From: Symsagittifera roscoffensis
Taxonomy: Eukaryota > Xenacoelomorpha > Acoela > Convolutidae
Reading direction: 5' to 3'
Length of the DNA stretch: 64,000 bases
Assembly (NCBI RefSeq): GCF_963678635.1
Contig: NC_087062.1
Coordinates: 73,127,345 to 73,191,344, forward strand
The stretch's first letter is position 1. The number at the start of each line of letters is the position of its first letter. This document shows positions 1-11,833 of the stretch, one piece after another. A program made the translations under genes and the position numbers. The notes beneath the pieces are model-generated. The model saw only the letters and a list, made by a program, of their open reading frames with translations, did no database searches and was not told the DNA's origin.

Positions 1-157
1 NNNNNNNNNNNNNNNNNNNNNNNNNNNNNNNNNNNNNNNNNNNNNNNNNNNNNNNNNNNNNNNNNNNNNNNNNNNNNNNNNNNNNNNNNNNNNNNNNNNN
101 NNNNNNNNNNNNNNNNNNNNNNNNNNNNNNNNNNNNNNNNNNNNNNNNNNNNNNNNN
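1..157. other. Assembly gap
   Basis: All bases are N. The minisatellite begins at the first resolved base, so the array probably extends left into the gap. Its true length is unknown. Confidence 0.99.
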
Positions 158-371
158 GGACATCCAGTGTTGGGCAGTTGTTTGAACATCCCAGGACCTC
201 TAGTGTTGATCAGTTGTCTGAACTTCTCAGGACATCTAGTGTTTGGCAGTTGTTAGATCTTCGCAAGACTTAAACACTCAAATTGGGCAGTTATTTGAAA
301 TTCCAAGGACTTCAAGCCCCCTAGTAATGGGCAGTTTCTAGAACTTCCCAAGACTCGATCCCCCTAGTGTT

Positions 372-1747
372 GGGCCTTCTTTGAACTTCCAAAGTCTCGA
401 AGCCCCTAGTGTTTGGCTGTTGTTTGAAACTCCAGGGACTTCTAGTGTTGAAGATTTGTTTCAACTTCCCAAGACCTCTGGTGGTGGGCAGTTATTTGAA
501 CACCCCAGGACCTCTAGTGTTGCGCAATTGTCTGAACTTCTCAGGAATTCTAGTGTTTGGCAGTTATTTGAACATCCCAGGACTCCAAACCCCTTAGTAA
601 TGGGCAGTTGCTTGAACTTCCCAATATTTAATCCCCCTAGTGTTGGGCAGTTTTTTGAACTTCCCAAGACTCCAAGCCCCTAGTGTTCGGCAGTTTTTTG
701 AACATCCCAGGACTTCTAGTTTTGGGCAGTTGTTTGAATTTCCCAGATCTCCGGTGGTGGGCAGTTGTTTGAACTATCCGGAACTTCTAGTGTCGGGCAT
801 TTGTTTGAATTTCCCAAGAATTCCAGTGTTGAGTAGTTGTTAGAAGTTCACAAGACTCAATATCCCTAGTGTTGGGCCTTCCTTGAACTTCCCAAGTCTC
901 GAAGCCCCTAGTGTTTGGCTGTTTTTTGAACTTCCGGGAACTTCTAGTGTTGGGGATTTGCTTCAACTTCCCAGGACCTCTGGTGGTGGGCAGTTATTTG
1001 AACACCCCAGAACCTCTAGTTTTGCGCAATTGTCTGAACTTCTCAGTAACTCTAGTGTTGGGCCTTCTTTGAACTTCCAAAGTCTCGAAGCCCCTAGTGT
1101 TTGGCTGTTGTTTGAAACTCCAGGGACTTCTAGTGTTGAAGATTTGTTTCAACTTCCCAAGACCTCTGGTGGTGGGCAGTTATTTGAACACCCCAGGACC
1201 TCTAGTGTTGCGCAATTGTCTGAACTTCTCAGGAATTCTAGTGTTTGGCAGTTATTTGAACATCCCAGGACTCCAAACCCCTTAGTAATGGGCAGTTGCT
1301 TGAACTTCCCAATATTTAATCCCCCTAGTGTTGGGCAGTTTTTTGAACTTCCCAAGACTCCAAGCCCCTAGTGTTCGGCAGTTTTTTGAACATCCCAGGA
1401 CTTCTAGTTTTGGGCAGTTGTTTGAATTTCTCAGATCTCCGGTGGTGGGCAGTTGTTTGAACTATCCGGAACTTCTAGTGTCGGGCATTTGTTTGAATTT
1501 CCCAAGAATTCCAGTGTTGAGCAGTTGTTAGAAGTTCACAAGACTCAATATCCCTAGTGTTGGGCCTTCCTTGAACTTCCCAAGTCTCGAAGCCCCTAGT
1601 GTTTGGCTGTTTTTTGAACTTCCGGGAACTTCTAGTGTTGGGGATTTGCTTCAACTTCCCAGGACCTCTGGTGGTGGGCAGTTATTTGAACACCCCAGAA
1701 CCTCTAGTTTTGCGCAATTGTCTGAACTTCTCAGTAACTCTAGTGTT
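372..1747. repeat. 688-bp higher-order repeat, two near-identical copies
   Basis: The segment starting near 372 recurs 688 bp later with very few changes; for example the phrase TTGAAACTCCAGGGACTTCT recurs at that spacing. A more diverged third partial copy follows. Recent local amplification of a block of about 18 minisatellite units is the simplest reading. Boundaries are approximate because the units themselves are repetitive. Confidence 0.85.
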
Positions 1748-2839
1748 TGGCAGTAATTTGAACTTCCCAAGACTCCAAACCCCTTAGTAATGGGCAGTTG
1801 ATTGAATTTCCCAAGATTTAATCGCCCTAGTGTTGGGCAGTATTTTGAACTTCCCAAGACTCCAAGCCCCTAGTGTTCGGCCTTTTTTCGAACTTCCAGG
1901 GACTTCTAGTTTTGGGCAGTTGTTTGAATTTCCCAGGACATCTGGTGGTGGGCAGTTGTTTGAACTATCTGGAACTTCTAGTGTCGGGCATTTGTTTGAA
2001 TTTCCCAAGAATTCTAGTGTTGAGCAGTTGTTAGAACTTCCCAAGACTCAATCTCCCTAGTGTTGGGCCTTCTTTGAACTTCCCAAGTCTCGAAGCTCCT
2101 AGTGTTTCGCTGTTTTTTGATATTCCAGGGACTTCTAGTGATGGGGATTTGTTTCAACTTCCGAGGACCTCTGGTGGTGGGCAGTAATTTGAACATTCCA
2201 GGACCTCTAGTGTTGCGCAGTTGTCTGAACTTCTGTGGATTTCTAGTGTTTGGCAGCTATTTGAACATCCCAAGACTCCAAACTCCTTAGTAATGGGCAG
2301 TTACCTGAACTTCCCAAGATTTAATCCCCCTAGTGTAGTGTAACTTCCCAGTAACTCTAGTGTAGGGCAGTTAAATGAACATCCCAGGAGCTCTAGTGTT
2401 GGGCAGTTCTCTGAACTTCTCAATACTTCTAGTGTTTGGTAGTTGTTAGAACTTCGCAAGACTTAAACACCCTAATCTTTATCAGATTTTTGAGCTTTCC
2501 AATACATCCCCCTTGTAATGGGCAGTTGTTTGAACTTCCCAAGACTCAATCTCCCTATTTTTGGGCATTTTTTTGAACTATCAAGTCTCGAAGCCCCTAG
2601 TGTTCGGCAGTTGTTTGAACTTCCCAAAACTTCTAATGTTGGGGAGTTGATTGAACTTCCCAGGACCTCTGGCGATGGGCAGTTGTTTGAATTTCCCGGT
2701 ACCTCTAGTGTTGGTCAGTTGTCTGAACTTCTCAGGACTTCTAGTGTTTGGCAATTGCTAGAATTTCGCAAGACTTAAACACCCTACCTTTTGGCAATTT
2801 TTTAAGACTCAACTCCCCTAGTGTTGGGCATTTATTTGA

Positions 2840-3960
2840 ACTTCCCAAGATCCAAACCCCTTAGTAATGGGCAGTTGCTTGAATTTCCCAAGACTCAATC
2901 CCCCTAATGTTGGGCAGTTTTTTGAACTTCCCAAGACTCCAAGCCCCTAGTGTTTGGCAGTTGTTTCAACTTCCCGGGACTTCTAGTGTTGAACAGTTGT
3001 TTGAACTTCCCAGGACCTCTGGTGGTGGGCAGCTGTTTGAACTATCCGGAACTTCTAGTGTCTGGCAGTTGTTAGAACTTCGAAAGACTTAAACACCCTA
3101 CCTTTTGGCAATTGTTCAAGACTCAGCCCATCTAGTGTTGGGCAGTTATCTGTACTTCCCAAGAATCCAAACCCTGTAGTAATGGGCAGTTGCTTGAGCT
3201 TCCCAACACTCAATCCCCCTATTGTTGGGCAGTTGTTTGAGCTATCCAGAACTTTCACTATTGGGCATTTGTTTGAATTTTCTAAGACTTCTAGTGTTGG
3301 GCAGTTGTTTGAACATCCCAGGACCTCTAGTGTTGATCAGTTGTCTGAACTTCTCAGGACATCTAGTGTTTGGCAGTTGTTAGATCTTTGCAAGACTTAA
3401 ACACCCTAAGTTAGGCAGTTATTTGAAATTCCCAAGACTCCAAACCCACCTTAATGGGCAGTTGCTTAAACCTCCCAAGACTCACTCCCCTAGTGTTGGG
3501 CAGTTTTTTGAACTTCCCAAGACTCCAAGCCCCTAGTGTTTGGCAGTTGTTTCAACTTCCCAGGACTTCTAGTGTTGGACAGTTGTTTGAACTTCCCAGG
3601 ACCTCTGGTGGTGGGCAGCTGTTTGAACTATCCGGAACTTCTAGTGTTTGGCAGTTGTTAGAACTTCGCAAGACTCAAACACCCTACCTTTGGGCAATTT
3701 TTCAAGACTCAACCCATCTAGTGTTGGGCAGTTATTTGTACTTCCCAAGAATCCAAACCCTGTAGTAATGGGCAGTTGCTTGAGCTTCCCAACACTCAAT
3801 CCCCCTATTGTTGGGCAGTTGTTTGAACTATCCAGAACTTTCAGTATGGGGCATTTGTTTGAATTTTCTAAGACTTCTAGTGTTGAGCAGTTGTCTGAAC
3901 TTCTCAGGACATCTATTGTTTGGCAGTTGTTAGATCTTGGCAAGACTTAAACACCCTAAG
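2840..3960. repeat. ~586-bp higher-order repeat
   Basis: A block containing ATGGGCAGTTGCTTGAGCTT occurs at 3182 and again at 3768, a spacing of 586 bp, with matching flanking units. The second copy carries a short internal deletion. Edges are approximate. Confidence 0.7.
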
Positions 3961-4149
3961 TTGGGCAGTTATTTGAAATTCCCAAGACTCCAAGCCCCCT
4001 AGTAATGGACAGTTTCTTAAACTTCCCAAGACTCACTCCCCCTAGTGTTGGGCAGTTTTTTGAACTTCCCAAGACTCCAAGCCCCTAGTGTTCGACCGTT
4101 GTTTGAATTTCCCAAGACTTCTAGTGTTGAGCAGTTGTTTGAACTTCCC

Positions 4150-5480
4150 AGGACCTCTAGTGTTTGACAGTTGATTGAGCATTCCAGAACCTCTGGTGTT
4201 AGGCAGTTGTTCGAACCTCCCATGACCTCTAGTGATGGTCAGTTGTTTGAACTACTCTGAACTTCTCGTTATTTGAACTTTGCAGGACCTCTAGTGTTGG
4301 GCAGTTGGTTGAACTTCCCTGGATTCTAGTATTGGGCAGTTGAACGAACTTCCTAGGACTTCTAGTGTTGGGCAGGTGTTTGATCTTCGCAAGACTCAAA
4401 CACCCCAGCATTTGGCAGTTATTTCAACTTCCCAAGACTCCAAAATTCTTAGTAATGAGCAGTTGCTTGAACTTCCCGAGACTCAATCCCCCCAGTGTTG
4501 GGAAGTTTTTTGAACTTCCTAAGACTCCAAGTCCCTAGTTTTTGGCAGTTGTTTGAACTTCCCAGGACTTCTAGTGTTGAGTAGTTGTTTGAACTTCCCT
4601 GGACTCTAGTTTTGGGCAGTTGAGTGAACTTCGCAGGACTTCTATTGTTGAGCAGTTGTTTGAACTTCCCAGGACCTCTAGTGTTTGGCAGTTGATTGAG
4701 CATTCCAGGACCTCTAGTTTTAGGCAGTTGTTCGAACCTCCCATGACCTCTAGTGATGGTCAGTTGTTTGAACTACTCTGAACTTCTCGTTGTTTGAACT
4801 TTGCAGGACCTCTAGTGTTGGGCAGTTGTTTGAACTTCCCTGGATTCTAGTATTGGGCAGTTTAACGAACTTCCTAGGACTTCTAGTGTTGGGCAGGTGT
4901 TTGATCTTCGCAAGACTCAAACACCCCAGCATTTGGCAGTTATTTCAACTTCCCAAGACTCCAAAATTCTTAGTAATGAGCAGTTGCTTGAACTTCCCGA
5001 GACTCAATCCCCCCAGTGTTGGGAAGTTTTTTGAACTTCCTAAGACTCCAAGTCCCTAGTTTTTGGCAGTTGTTTGAACTTCCCAGGACTTCTAGTGTTG
5101 AGTAGTTGTTTGAACTTCCCTGGACTCTAGTTTTGGGCAGTTGAGTGAACTTCGCAGGACTTCTATTGTTGAGCAGTTGTTTGAACTTCCCAGGACCTCT
5201 AGTGTTTGGCAGTTGATTGAGCATTCCAGGACCTCTAGTTTTAGGCAGTTGTTCGAACCTCCCATGAGCTCTAGCGATGGTCAGTTGTTTAAACTACTCA
5301 GAACTTCCTGCTGTTTGAACTTTGCAGGACCTCTAGGGTTGGGCAGTTGGTTGAACTTCCCTGGATTCTGGTATTGGGCAGTTGAACGAACTTCCTAGGA
5401 CTTCTAGTGTTGGGCAGGTGTTTGATCTTCGCAAAATTCAAACACCCCAGCATTTGGCAGTTATTTCAACTTCCCAAGAC
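4150..5480. repeat. 521-bp higher-order repeat, two full copies plus a diverged third
   Basis: Units beginning near 4150 and 4671 are almost identical over 521 bp, and a third, more diverged copy follows from about 5192. The diagnostic phrase CAAGACTCAAACACCCCAGC recurs at this period. The same block type reappears beyond the inserted element near 34.4-34.9 kb, showing that both flanks belong to one array. Confidence 0.85.
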
Positions 5481-7675
5481 TCCAAAACCCTTAGTAATGA
5501 GCAGTTGCTTGAACTTCCCGAGACTCAATCCTCCTAGTGTTGGGCAGTTTTTTGAACTTCCCCAGACTCCTAGTCCCTAGTTTTCGGCAGTTGTTTGAAC
5601 TTCCCAGGACCTCTGGTGATGGGGAGTTGATTGAACTACCCGGGACCTCTAGTGTTGGACAGTTGTCTGAACTTCTCAGTACTTCTAGTGTTTGGCTGTT
5701 TTTAGAACTTCACAAGACTCAACCCCCCTAGTGTTGGGCAGTTTATTGAAATTCTCAAGACTCCAAGCCCCCTAGTAATGGACAGTTGCTTAAACTTCCC
5801 AAGACTCAACCCCCCTAGTGTTGAGCAGTTTTTTCAACTCCCCAAGACTCCGAGCCCCTAGTGTTCGGCAGTTGTTCGAACCTCCCAAGACCTCTAGTGA
5901 TGGTCAGTTGTTTGAACTACTCTGAACTTCCTTATGTTTGAACTTTGAAGGAACTCTAGTGTTGGGCAGTTGTTTGAACTTCCCTGGATTCTAGTATTGG
6001 GCAGTTGACTGAATTTCACAGGACTTCTAGTGTTGGGCAGTTGTTTGAACTTCACATGACTCAAACACCCCAGCTTTTGGCAGTTAATTGAACTTTCCAA
6101 GACTTCAAAACCCTTAGAAATGGGCAGTCGCTCGAACTTCCCGAGACTCAATCCCCCTAGTGTTGGTTAGTTTTTTGAACTTCCCAAGACTCCAAGCCCC
6201 TAGTTTTTGGCAGTTGATTGAACTTCCCAGGACTTCTAGTGTTGGGTAGTTGTTTGAACTTCCCAGGACCTCTGGTGATGGGCATTTGATTGAACATCCC
6301 ACGACCTCTATTTTTGGACAGTTGTCTGAACTTCTCAGTACTTCTAGTGTATGGTTGTTGTTAGAACTTCGCAAGACCCAAACATCCTAGCTTTTGGCAG
6401 TTATTTGAACTTCCCAAGACTCCAAACCCCTTAGTAATGGGCAGTTGCTTGAACTTCCCAAGACTCAATCCCTCTAGTATTGGGCAGTTTTTTGAACTTC
6501 CTAAAACTCCAAACCCCTAGTGTTCGGCAGTTGTTTGAACCTCTTAGGACCTCTAGTGAGTGTCAGTTGTTTGAACTACTCAGAACTTCTAGTGTTTGGC
6601 TGTTTTTAGAACTTCACAAGACTCAACCCCCCTAGTGTCGGGCAGTTATTTGAAATTCCCAAGACTCCAAGGCCCCTAATAATGGGCAGTTGCTTAAATT
6701 TTCCAAGACTCAATCCCCCTAGTGTTGAGCAGTTTTGTTTTTTTAATTTCCCAAGACACCGAGCCCCTTGTGTTCGGCAGTTGTTCGAACCTCCCATGAT
6801 CTCTAGTGATGGTCAGTTGTTTGAACTACTCAGCTTTTCCTGTTGTTTGAACTTTGCAGGACCTCTTGTGTTGGGCAGTTGTTTGAACTTCCCTGGATTC
6901 TAGTATTGAGCAGTTGACAGAACTTCACAGGACTTCTAGTTTTCGGCAGTTGTTTGAACTTCCCAGGACTTCTAGTGTTGGGTAGTTGTTTGAACTTTCC
7001 AGGACCTCTGGTGATGGGCAGTTGATTCAACATCACGGGACATCTAGTGTTGGACAGTTGTCTGAACTTCTCAGTACTTCTAGTTTTTGGCTGTTTTTAG
7101 AACTTCACAAGACTCAACTCCCTAGTGTTGGGCAGTTTATTGAAATTCCCAAGACTCCAAGCATCCTAGTAATGGGCAGTTGCTTAAACTTCCCATGACT
7201 CAATCCCCCTAATGTTGAGCAGTTTTTTCAACGTCCCAAGACTCCGAGCCCCTAGTGTTCGGCAGTTGTGCGAACCTCCCATGACCTCTAGTGATGGTCA
7301 GTTGTTTGAACTACTCAGAACTTCCTGTTGTTTGAACTTTGCAGGACCTCTAGTGTTGGGCAGTTGTTTGAACTTCCCTGGATTCTAGTATTGGGCAGTT
7401 GACTGAACTTCCTAGGACTTCTAGTGTTGGGCAGTTGTTTGAACTTCGCAAGACTCAAACACCCCAGATTTTAGCAGTTAATTGAACTTCCCAAGACTCC
7501 AAGCCCCTAGTTTTCGGCAGTTGTTTGAACTTCCCAGGACTTCTAGTGTTGGGTAGTTGTTTGAACTTCCCAGGACCTCTGGTGATGAGCATTTGATTGA
7601 ACATCCCACGACCTCTATTTTGGACAGTTGTCTGAACTTCTCAGTACTTCTGGTGTATGGCTATTGTTATAAATT

Positions 7676-8553
7676 TGTAACATTCGCCCAAATATCACAC
7701 AGCGACGGAGCGTAGAAAAAGTACTTATTAACGACTGGCAGGCGTCAGTTACCTTAATTCTACTCGTTTTTCACCGTCTCGACCTTGCCAGTTGATTTTC
7801 TGGTCTGTCTAGGGCAAAGTAAAAAGTTACCATTTTTAGGCCATCAGTCAAACGACTTTTGATCAGCTTTCGTTTACATGCGAACACAACCACATAGCTG
7901 AGTCTCGGATCCTCAGACCACGTGATTGTCATTAAAAACACGGCTCGAACAACCTATTTTTATATGTTTTTGTGTGACAGTTTTATATTAAACCCATTGG
8001 AGATGGATTGACCCTTTCCTTTTTTATCTACTCATGCTCTGAAATATTGAAATAATATCGGTGTTAATTAAGATCTAGGACATTACAGCAACTGTTGAAG
8101 TTAGTTTACCCAGTCCCTTCACATATAACAGTCTCTGGGGGACCAAGCCTCCGCTCCCGTGATTTTCTTGAGATAACACTCTTATCTCTTATTTTTCGTG
8201 TCCCGGGAGGGATCCGTGGTATTTCTCTTCCCCCCACTGAAGCCTCCGTCTCCACAAATATCTGTCGCTAAGGTCCTTATCGTGTGTTATTGCCACGATA
8301 AGAGGCTCCGTAATTTTCTCGCACGACTGTTCTTTACAATCTCTATCGTGGTTCTGATTTTCGTCTTTTCTATTCAAAATGGCCGTCTTTTTTCTATTTC
8401 TCAGAAATGTTCTTCTTCCAATCGAAATTTTAAAAATAAAATTTCTAGAACATTCCGACCCTCCGTCGCAACACTTTTTTGTTCACAAGGCCTTTAGTCA
8501 CTCTTTTTTCTGTCGCGGGAAGGTTGTGCTGTGTCATCTGGCAGAATGGCACA
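7676..8553 (-). repeat. 3' LTR (878 bp)
   Basis: Starts TGTAACATTCGCCC and ends ...AATGGCACA on the plus strand, i.e. TGTGCC...TTACA on the element strand. It aligns without net indels to 33202-34079, with about 8 substitutions noticed (~0.9%). It contains a perfect 9-bp inverted repeat, CTTATCGTG/CACGATAAG, at 8276-8284 and 8294-8302. A small open frame on each strand inside the LTR has no recognisable product. Confidence 0.96.
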
Positions 8554-8567
8554 TACTCCCCGGACAA
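8554..8567 (-). promoter_or_regulatory. Candidate polypurine tract next to the 3' LTR
   Basis: On the element strand the sequence immediately upstream of the LTR TG is TTGTCCGGGGAGTA, with a short purine core GGGGAG, the expected place for plus-strand DNA priming. The core GGGGAGTA is also kept beside the LTR-like relic ending at 39249, which supports a function. The 12-mer CTCCCCGGACAA (plus strand) recurs inside the coding region (see findings). Confidence 0.6.
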
Positions 8568-9298
8568 GTCTCCATCAAGGTCCCTATTGATCGCATAACA
8601 CCGGGTTATCGTCAAGTAGGTATCCAGTTTTCTGTAACCAATCTTACAAATCGCATAAGAAAATGAAATTTATCTACTCCACCTCAACTCACTACGTGTT
8701 CACAAATGGCATCGTACTACATATCACTGCCTTTCAACATTTCCACAAAATTTGCACCATGAGGAGTGTCCTAGATAAAATTTCTTTTCTGACTACTTAT
8801 GTCATCTCGCCATAAAACTTCTTTTCGCTTCTGATTAAAAAGTGGGACGTGGCACGGCCACGCACCCGTTAAAATTAACTTAACTTCACTCACCAAGTAT
8901 AATTAGTCATTTATGCGGTCCTTTCAATATTAAAACTAAGAAACTCTGTGGCTAGGAAAGTTATTGAGTTACCCACCCTTCTCGAGCGAATTTACTCAAA
9001 CTTACCATGTCGCCACACAGTGAATTTGTGTCTTACACATTTTAAAAACTTCAGTCGTGAATAAATAGGTAAATATACTCACCTATGCTCCTTATATACA
9101 TACATAGATAGTAGTAGCTAAAATCAACAATTTCAACAATTTTAACAATTGCAACATTTTCAAAGTTTGGTCTGACCAAACTAAATCAAAACAAAAAGTT
9201 TAACAAGTTCAATAATCAAAACTTGGTTGATTTGTTCAAGTTTTTACACACAAAGACAATCAAGTTTTTTCTCCTTCTCTTCTCTTCTTCGGTCATCT
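8554..9298 (-). other. 3' untranslated region of the giant element
   Basis: This lies between the end of the 844-codon frame and the 3' LTR, with no convincing ORF on the element strand. It is AT-rich and contains AACAATT-type repeats around 9128-9155 and a near-perfect palindrome at 9164-9182 (9-bp arms AGTTTGGTC/GACCAAACT, 1-nt loop). Parts, such as CACTACGTG...CAAATGGCATC near 8690, recur in the relic at about 39357, so this is shared family sequence. Confidence 0.7.
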
Positions 9299-11833
9299 TC
9301 ATTCCATCATTTCTCCATCCTGATGTTCAGCGTCACTGTCTTCCAGAACTTTCTCTAACATGTCCAGAGAGTTGCGGGCCGTGCCCCAACCCTCCTGTTC
9401 CAACAGCCTCGGTTTGCAACAAGGTAGCAAGTCCACATTCACCTTCTGCTCCCGGTTCCTGCAAAAGCTGTTGTGAAGACATAGGCTCACGTTTCGTTCT
9501 AGGTCAGCTCTTAAGACCTCTTTCTTTTCATCTTCAGTAACACAAGGCGCTCCAGCTACTCGCTTCACCGCCGTGGTGACCGCGTTTCTATGCGTCAGGA
9601 AAGCTCTCTTATAGGCTCCTGGTCCTATGTCTAGCTGGAAAGATTGATAGGCTTCCGTGTTCCTTGACATGTGACGCTTCGCACGTTCATACATCCAAGA
9701 TGTCATCACTGCACGGAACCAAGGCATCAATCTTTGCCTTGACCATATTCTTTCAATGGCTTTAGGTATTCTCAGTACCTTGCAGGTGGTTCTGAAAAGA
9801 TCCAACTCACGACTCATTTTTACGTTGCTCAGCTGTTCAGGAGTCGGCACGACCGTCTCCTGCTCACTTGTGTCCGCGTTAGCCTCCAACCATCTCACTG
9901 CTAGCATGGCGCTAACCACCACGATTGACACTTGTTGATTCTGATCGGGCAACCCCGTGGAGTATAACTCCTCCACGTCCCATACTAGGATCAGATTCCC
10001 GCGTTTGGGGTACCACAACGTCTGCGCCAAGCAGTGGCAAGGATACTCCCCATTGGTCCTCACTATGTTCCTTCGGGTCCGATACCCTGAGGCTCCCAGC
10101 AACGGTTCCACTTCCATCAGAATTCTATGTAAGTCGTCTTTCTCTTCTATGGTGGGGAATTCAGTGGGTAACGCTCCACTCGCTTTCTGATTCTGGAACT
10201 CACTCACGTTGCCTTCGTTCAGTCTCATGAACTCTTCACCCACAACGTCTTGCAACTCGCCTTCGGATCTCTTCGGGACTGCCCGAAAGATCTTTGCCAA
10301 CAAGTCATATGACCTTTCTGACATTCTGGCCAACCTCACGCAATTTGGCACAGAGAAAATATGGTCAACCAACACGTGTTGCGTCCTCGCATCCATCACT
10401 ACCATGTGCGTAGGATATTTGCTATTACAGTATGGCGCGGAGCTCGAACCCACCATATATTTTGAACCAGTAGGTCTGTGATAGGCTTCACTGTCCTTCA
10501 GATTCATTTCATTCTCCAGGGCTTCTCGCCAGCCTCCAATCTTTTGCTCTGTCTGTAATGCTCCAGGGAATATTTCCACGCTGAGGGACGTCACTAGCTC
10601 ATGGGCACGTTCCAAGCGCTCGAGCGATTCTATCGAACTCGTCATGCTACAAAATCCCAAGGCTGTGATCAGGTTTACGTCCGTCACCCCATGGCAGTCT
10701 GCGACCAATTCCATGGCACTCTTATCTGACATGCTTAATCTTCCATACAATCGTGCCAGTTGTCGATGCTGCTCGCTCAGCGTAATCAGGCAGTGTCCCA
10801 TGTTACAAACATGTCCTTCCATCCCACTGTGTTGAGCCAAGCATGTGCCTTGCTTCAACCAATTACTCGATGTACCTTCCTCGGACAGCTCCGTGGACGG
10901 GTTGCTCTTCCTCTTCGTCAATCTCATGGCCAGCAGGTGATGTATCATGGCCAGATCATGTAAACTCGCATCATCTTCCCGTTCTAACATGACATCCGCG
11001 GTCATATCCCAGATTAAGCCTGCGTTCGGATGGGGACACCAGGAAGGCTTCATGAGTTCCCACATCACTACTAGACTGGTTTTCAAGGGACCGTCCCAAG
11101 AACCACAATCAAAACTCACTTGCCCTTTTAGCTCGGGAATCGAGGGCTCGACTACTCGTTCTTCCAAAATAATTCCAAGCTTGGGTTGTTCCACCATCAA
11201 CATTCCAATTTCCTTAATCCGTTCAACCCAGAAGTTGAGCACTGTGACTTGTTCGTAGTCGAAGTATGCTTCCCTGGCTTCTTCGTTCACGAAGGGATTA
11301 TACGCCATCCCCGGTATGCCAGACACGTATTGGAACGACTTCAGTTTCCCTAGTGTTGCAAACTCTTTTTGTCCTCTGACCGCTTCAATCAAGTCTCGGC
11401 TCACTTTCAATTCTTTGTTGGAGTATCTCCTCACCTCTTCCAACTTGCGATAGCTTTCCATATCATTCGACTCCTTGCTTGGCACGGTCAATGGCATGTC
11501 CTGATATAGCTCTAGGAGTGCCCTAAGGAAGTTCCTTTCGCAATCAACTCCTTTTTGCCGAATGATCTTTATACATTCTCCCAACACAGGAGTGGGGATG
11601 CGATCCACCACGAACCTGACAAAGCAAAGGGCATCCTTTCGCTTAGCCCATGCTATCGCTGAATCGTCTTTTGAGATCAATGCTCGCAGAGCTTCCGTCA
11701 ATTCTAGCTCCTGTTCTCGTGATTTCGAGTCATTACTGGCTTCATACTCCGCCTTTTTGATGCCCATCAAGCACCAAGCCAGTCGTACTTGCAGATCAGT
11801 TCTCACGCAAGGATGAGCCAGGTATGCTGCCAC
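9299..11833 (-). CDS. 844-codon frame, unknown function (3' part of the second gene)
   Basis: I do not recognise the family. The frame has no ATG at its 5' end (the first start-like codon is GTG) and overlaps the end of the ~2120-aa ORF by 31 bp in the -1 frame, so it is probably the continuation of that protein by frameshift, splicing, or loss of one base; no canonical slippery heptamer is visible. The product is soluble-looking, with no signal peptide or clear membrane span, so it is unlikely to be an envelope protein. The C-terminal ~100 residues contain a basic patch (RAFLTHRNAVTTAVKR) and an acidic tail. Decayed copies of this frame occur at 40080-45200, where the RAF-THRN-VTTAVKR segment is best preserved, so the region is a stable part of the family. 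Confidence 0.75.
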   Translation of the reverse strand: MAAYLAHPCVRTDLQVRLAWCLMGIKKAEYEASNDSKSREQELELTEALRALISKDDSAIAWAKRKDALCFVRFVVDRIPTPVLGECIKIIRQKGVDCERNFLRALLELYQDMPLTVPSKESNDMESYRKLEEVRRYSNKELKVSRDLIEAVRGQKEFATLGKLKSFQYVSGIPGMAYNPFVNEEAREAYFDYEQVTVLNFWVERIKEIGMLMVEQPKLGIILEERVVEPSIPELKGQVSFDCGSWDGPLKTSLVVMWELMKPSWCPHPNAGLIWDMTADVMLEREDDASLHDLAMIHHLLAMRLTKRKSNPSTELSEEGTSSNWLKQGTCLAQHSGMEGHVCNMGHCLITLSEQHRQLARLYGRLSMSDKSAMELVADCHGVTDVNLITALGFCSMTSSIESLERLERAHELVTSLSVEIFPGALQTEQKIGGWREALENEMNLKDSEAYHRPTGSKYMVGSSSAPYCNSKYPTHMVVMDARTQHVLVDHIFSVPNCVRLARMSERSYDLLAKIFRAVPKRSEGELQDVVGEEFMRLNEGNVSEFQNQKASGALPTEFPTIEEKDDLHRILMEVEPLLGASGYRTRRNIVRTNGEYPCHCLAQTLWYPKRGNLILVWDVEELYSTGLPDQNQQVSIVVVSAMLAVRWLEANADTSEQETVVPTPEQLSNVKMSRELDLFRTTCKVLRIPKAIERIWSRQRLMPWFRAVMTSWMYERAKRHMSRNTEAYQSFQLDIGPGAYKRAFLTHRNAVTTAVKRVAGAPCVTEDEKKEVLRADLERNVSLCLHNSFCRNREQKVNVDLLPCCKPRLLEQEGWGTARNSLDMLEKVLEDSDAEHQDGEMME

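Larger units (their letters stand above)
158..7675. repeat. Minisatellite array, left part (~37-bp unit)
   Basis: The stretch is built from degenerate copies of a ~37-bp unit with core phrases TAGTGTTGGGCAGTTGTTTG and AACTTCCCAGGACTTC. Some units are lengthened by a spacer of the type AAGACTCAATCCCCC. Units vary by substitutions and small indels, and longer-period repeats are superimposed. The short open frames here on both strands are by-products of the repeat: the unit length is not a multiple of three and the frames end at unit junctions. The array stops abruptly at 7675, where the LTR of a retroelement begins, and resumes at 34080. Confidence 0.95.

Noticed and set aside
381-7198. Many short open frames with SSVGQLFELPRTS-like peptides on both strands
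   Set aside because: They come from the minisatellite; the unit length breaks the frame and the equivalent frames on the other strand are equally long. No start context or conserved protein.
158-7675. CRISPR-like array of short repeats
   Set aside because: Repeats are contiguous and degenerate with no unique spacers, and the context is eukaryotic.
8189-8666. Overlapping ORFs of 60-100 aa in the LTR and just beyond
   Set aside because: They lie inside LTR/3' UTR sequence, are unrecognised, and the copy in the other LTR adds no independent support.
9299-11833. Envelope gene in the usual position after pol
   Set aside because: No signal peptide, no furin-like site and no clear membrane anchor in this frame or in the 2120-aa ORF.
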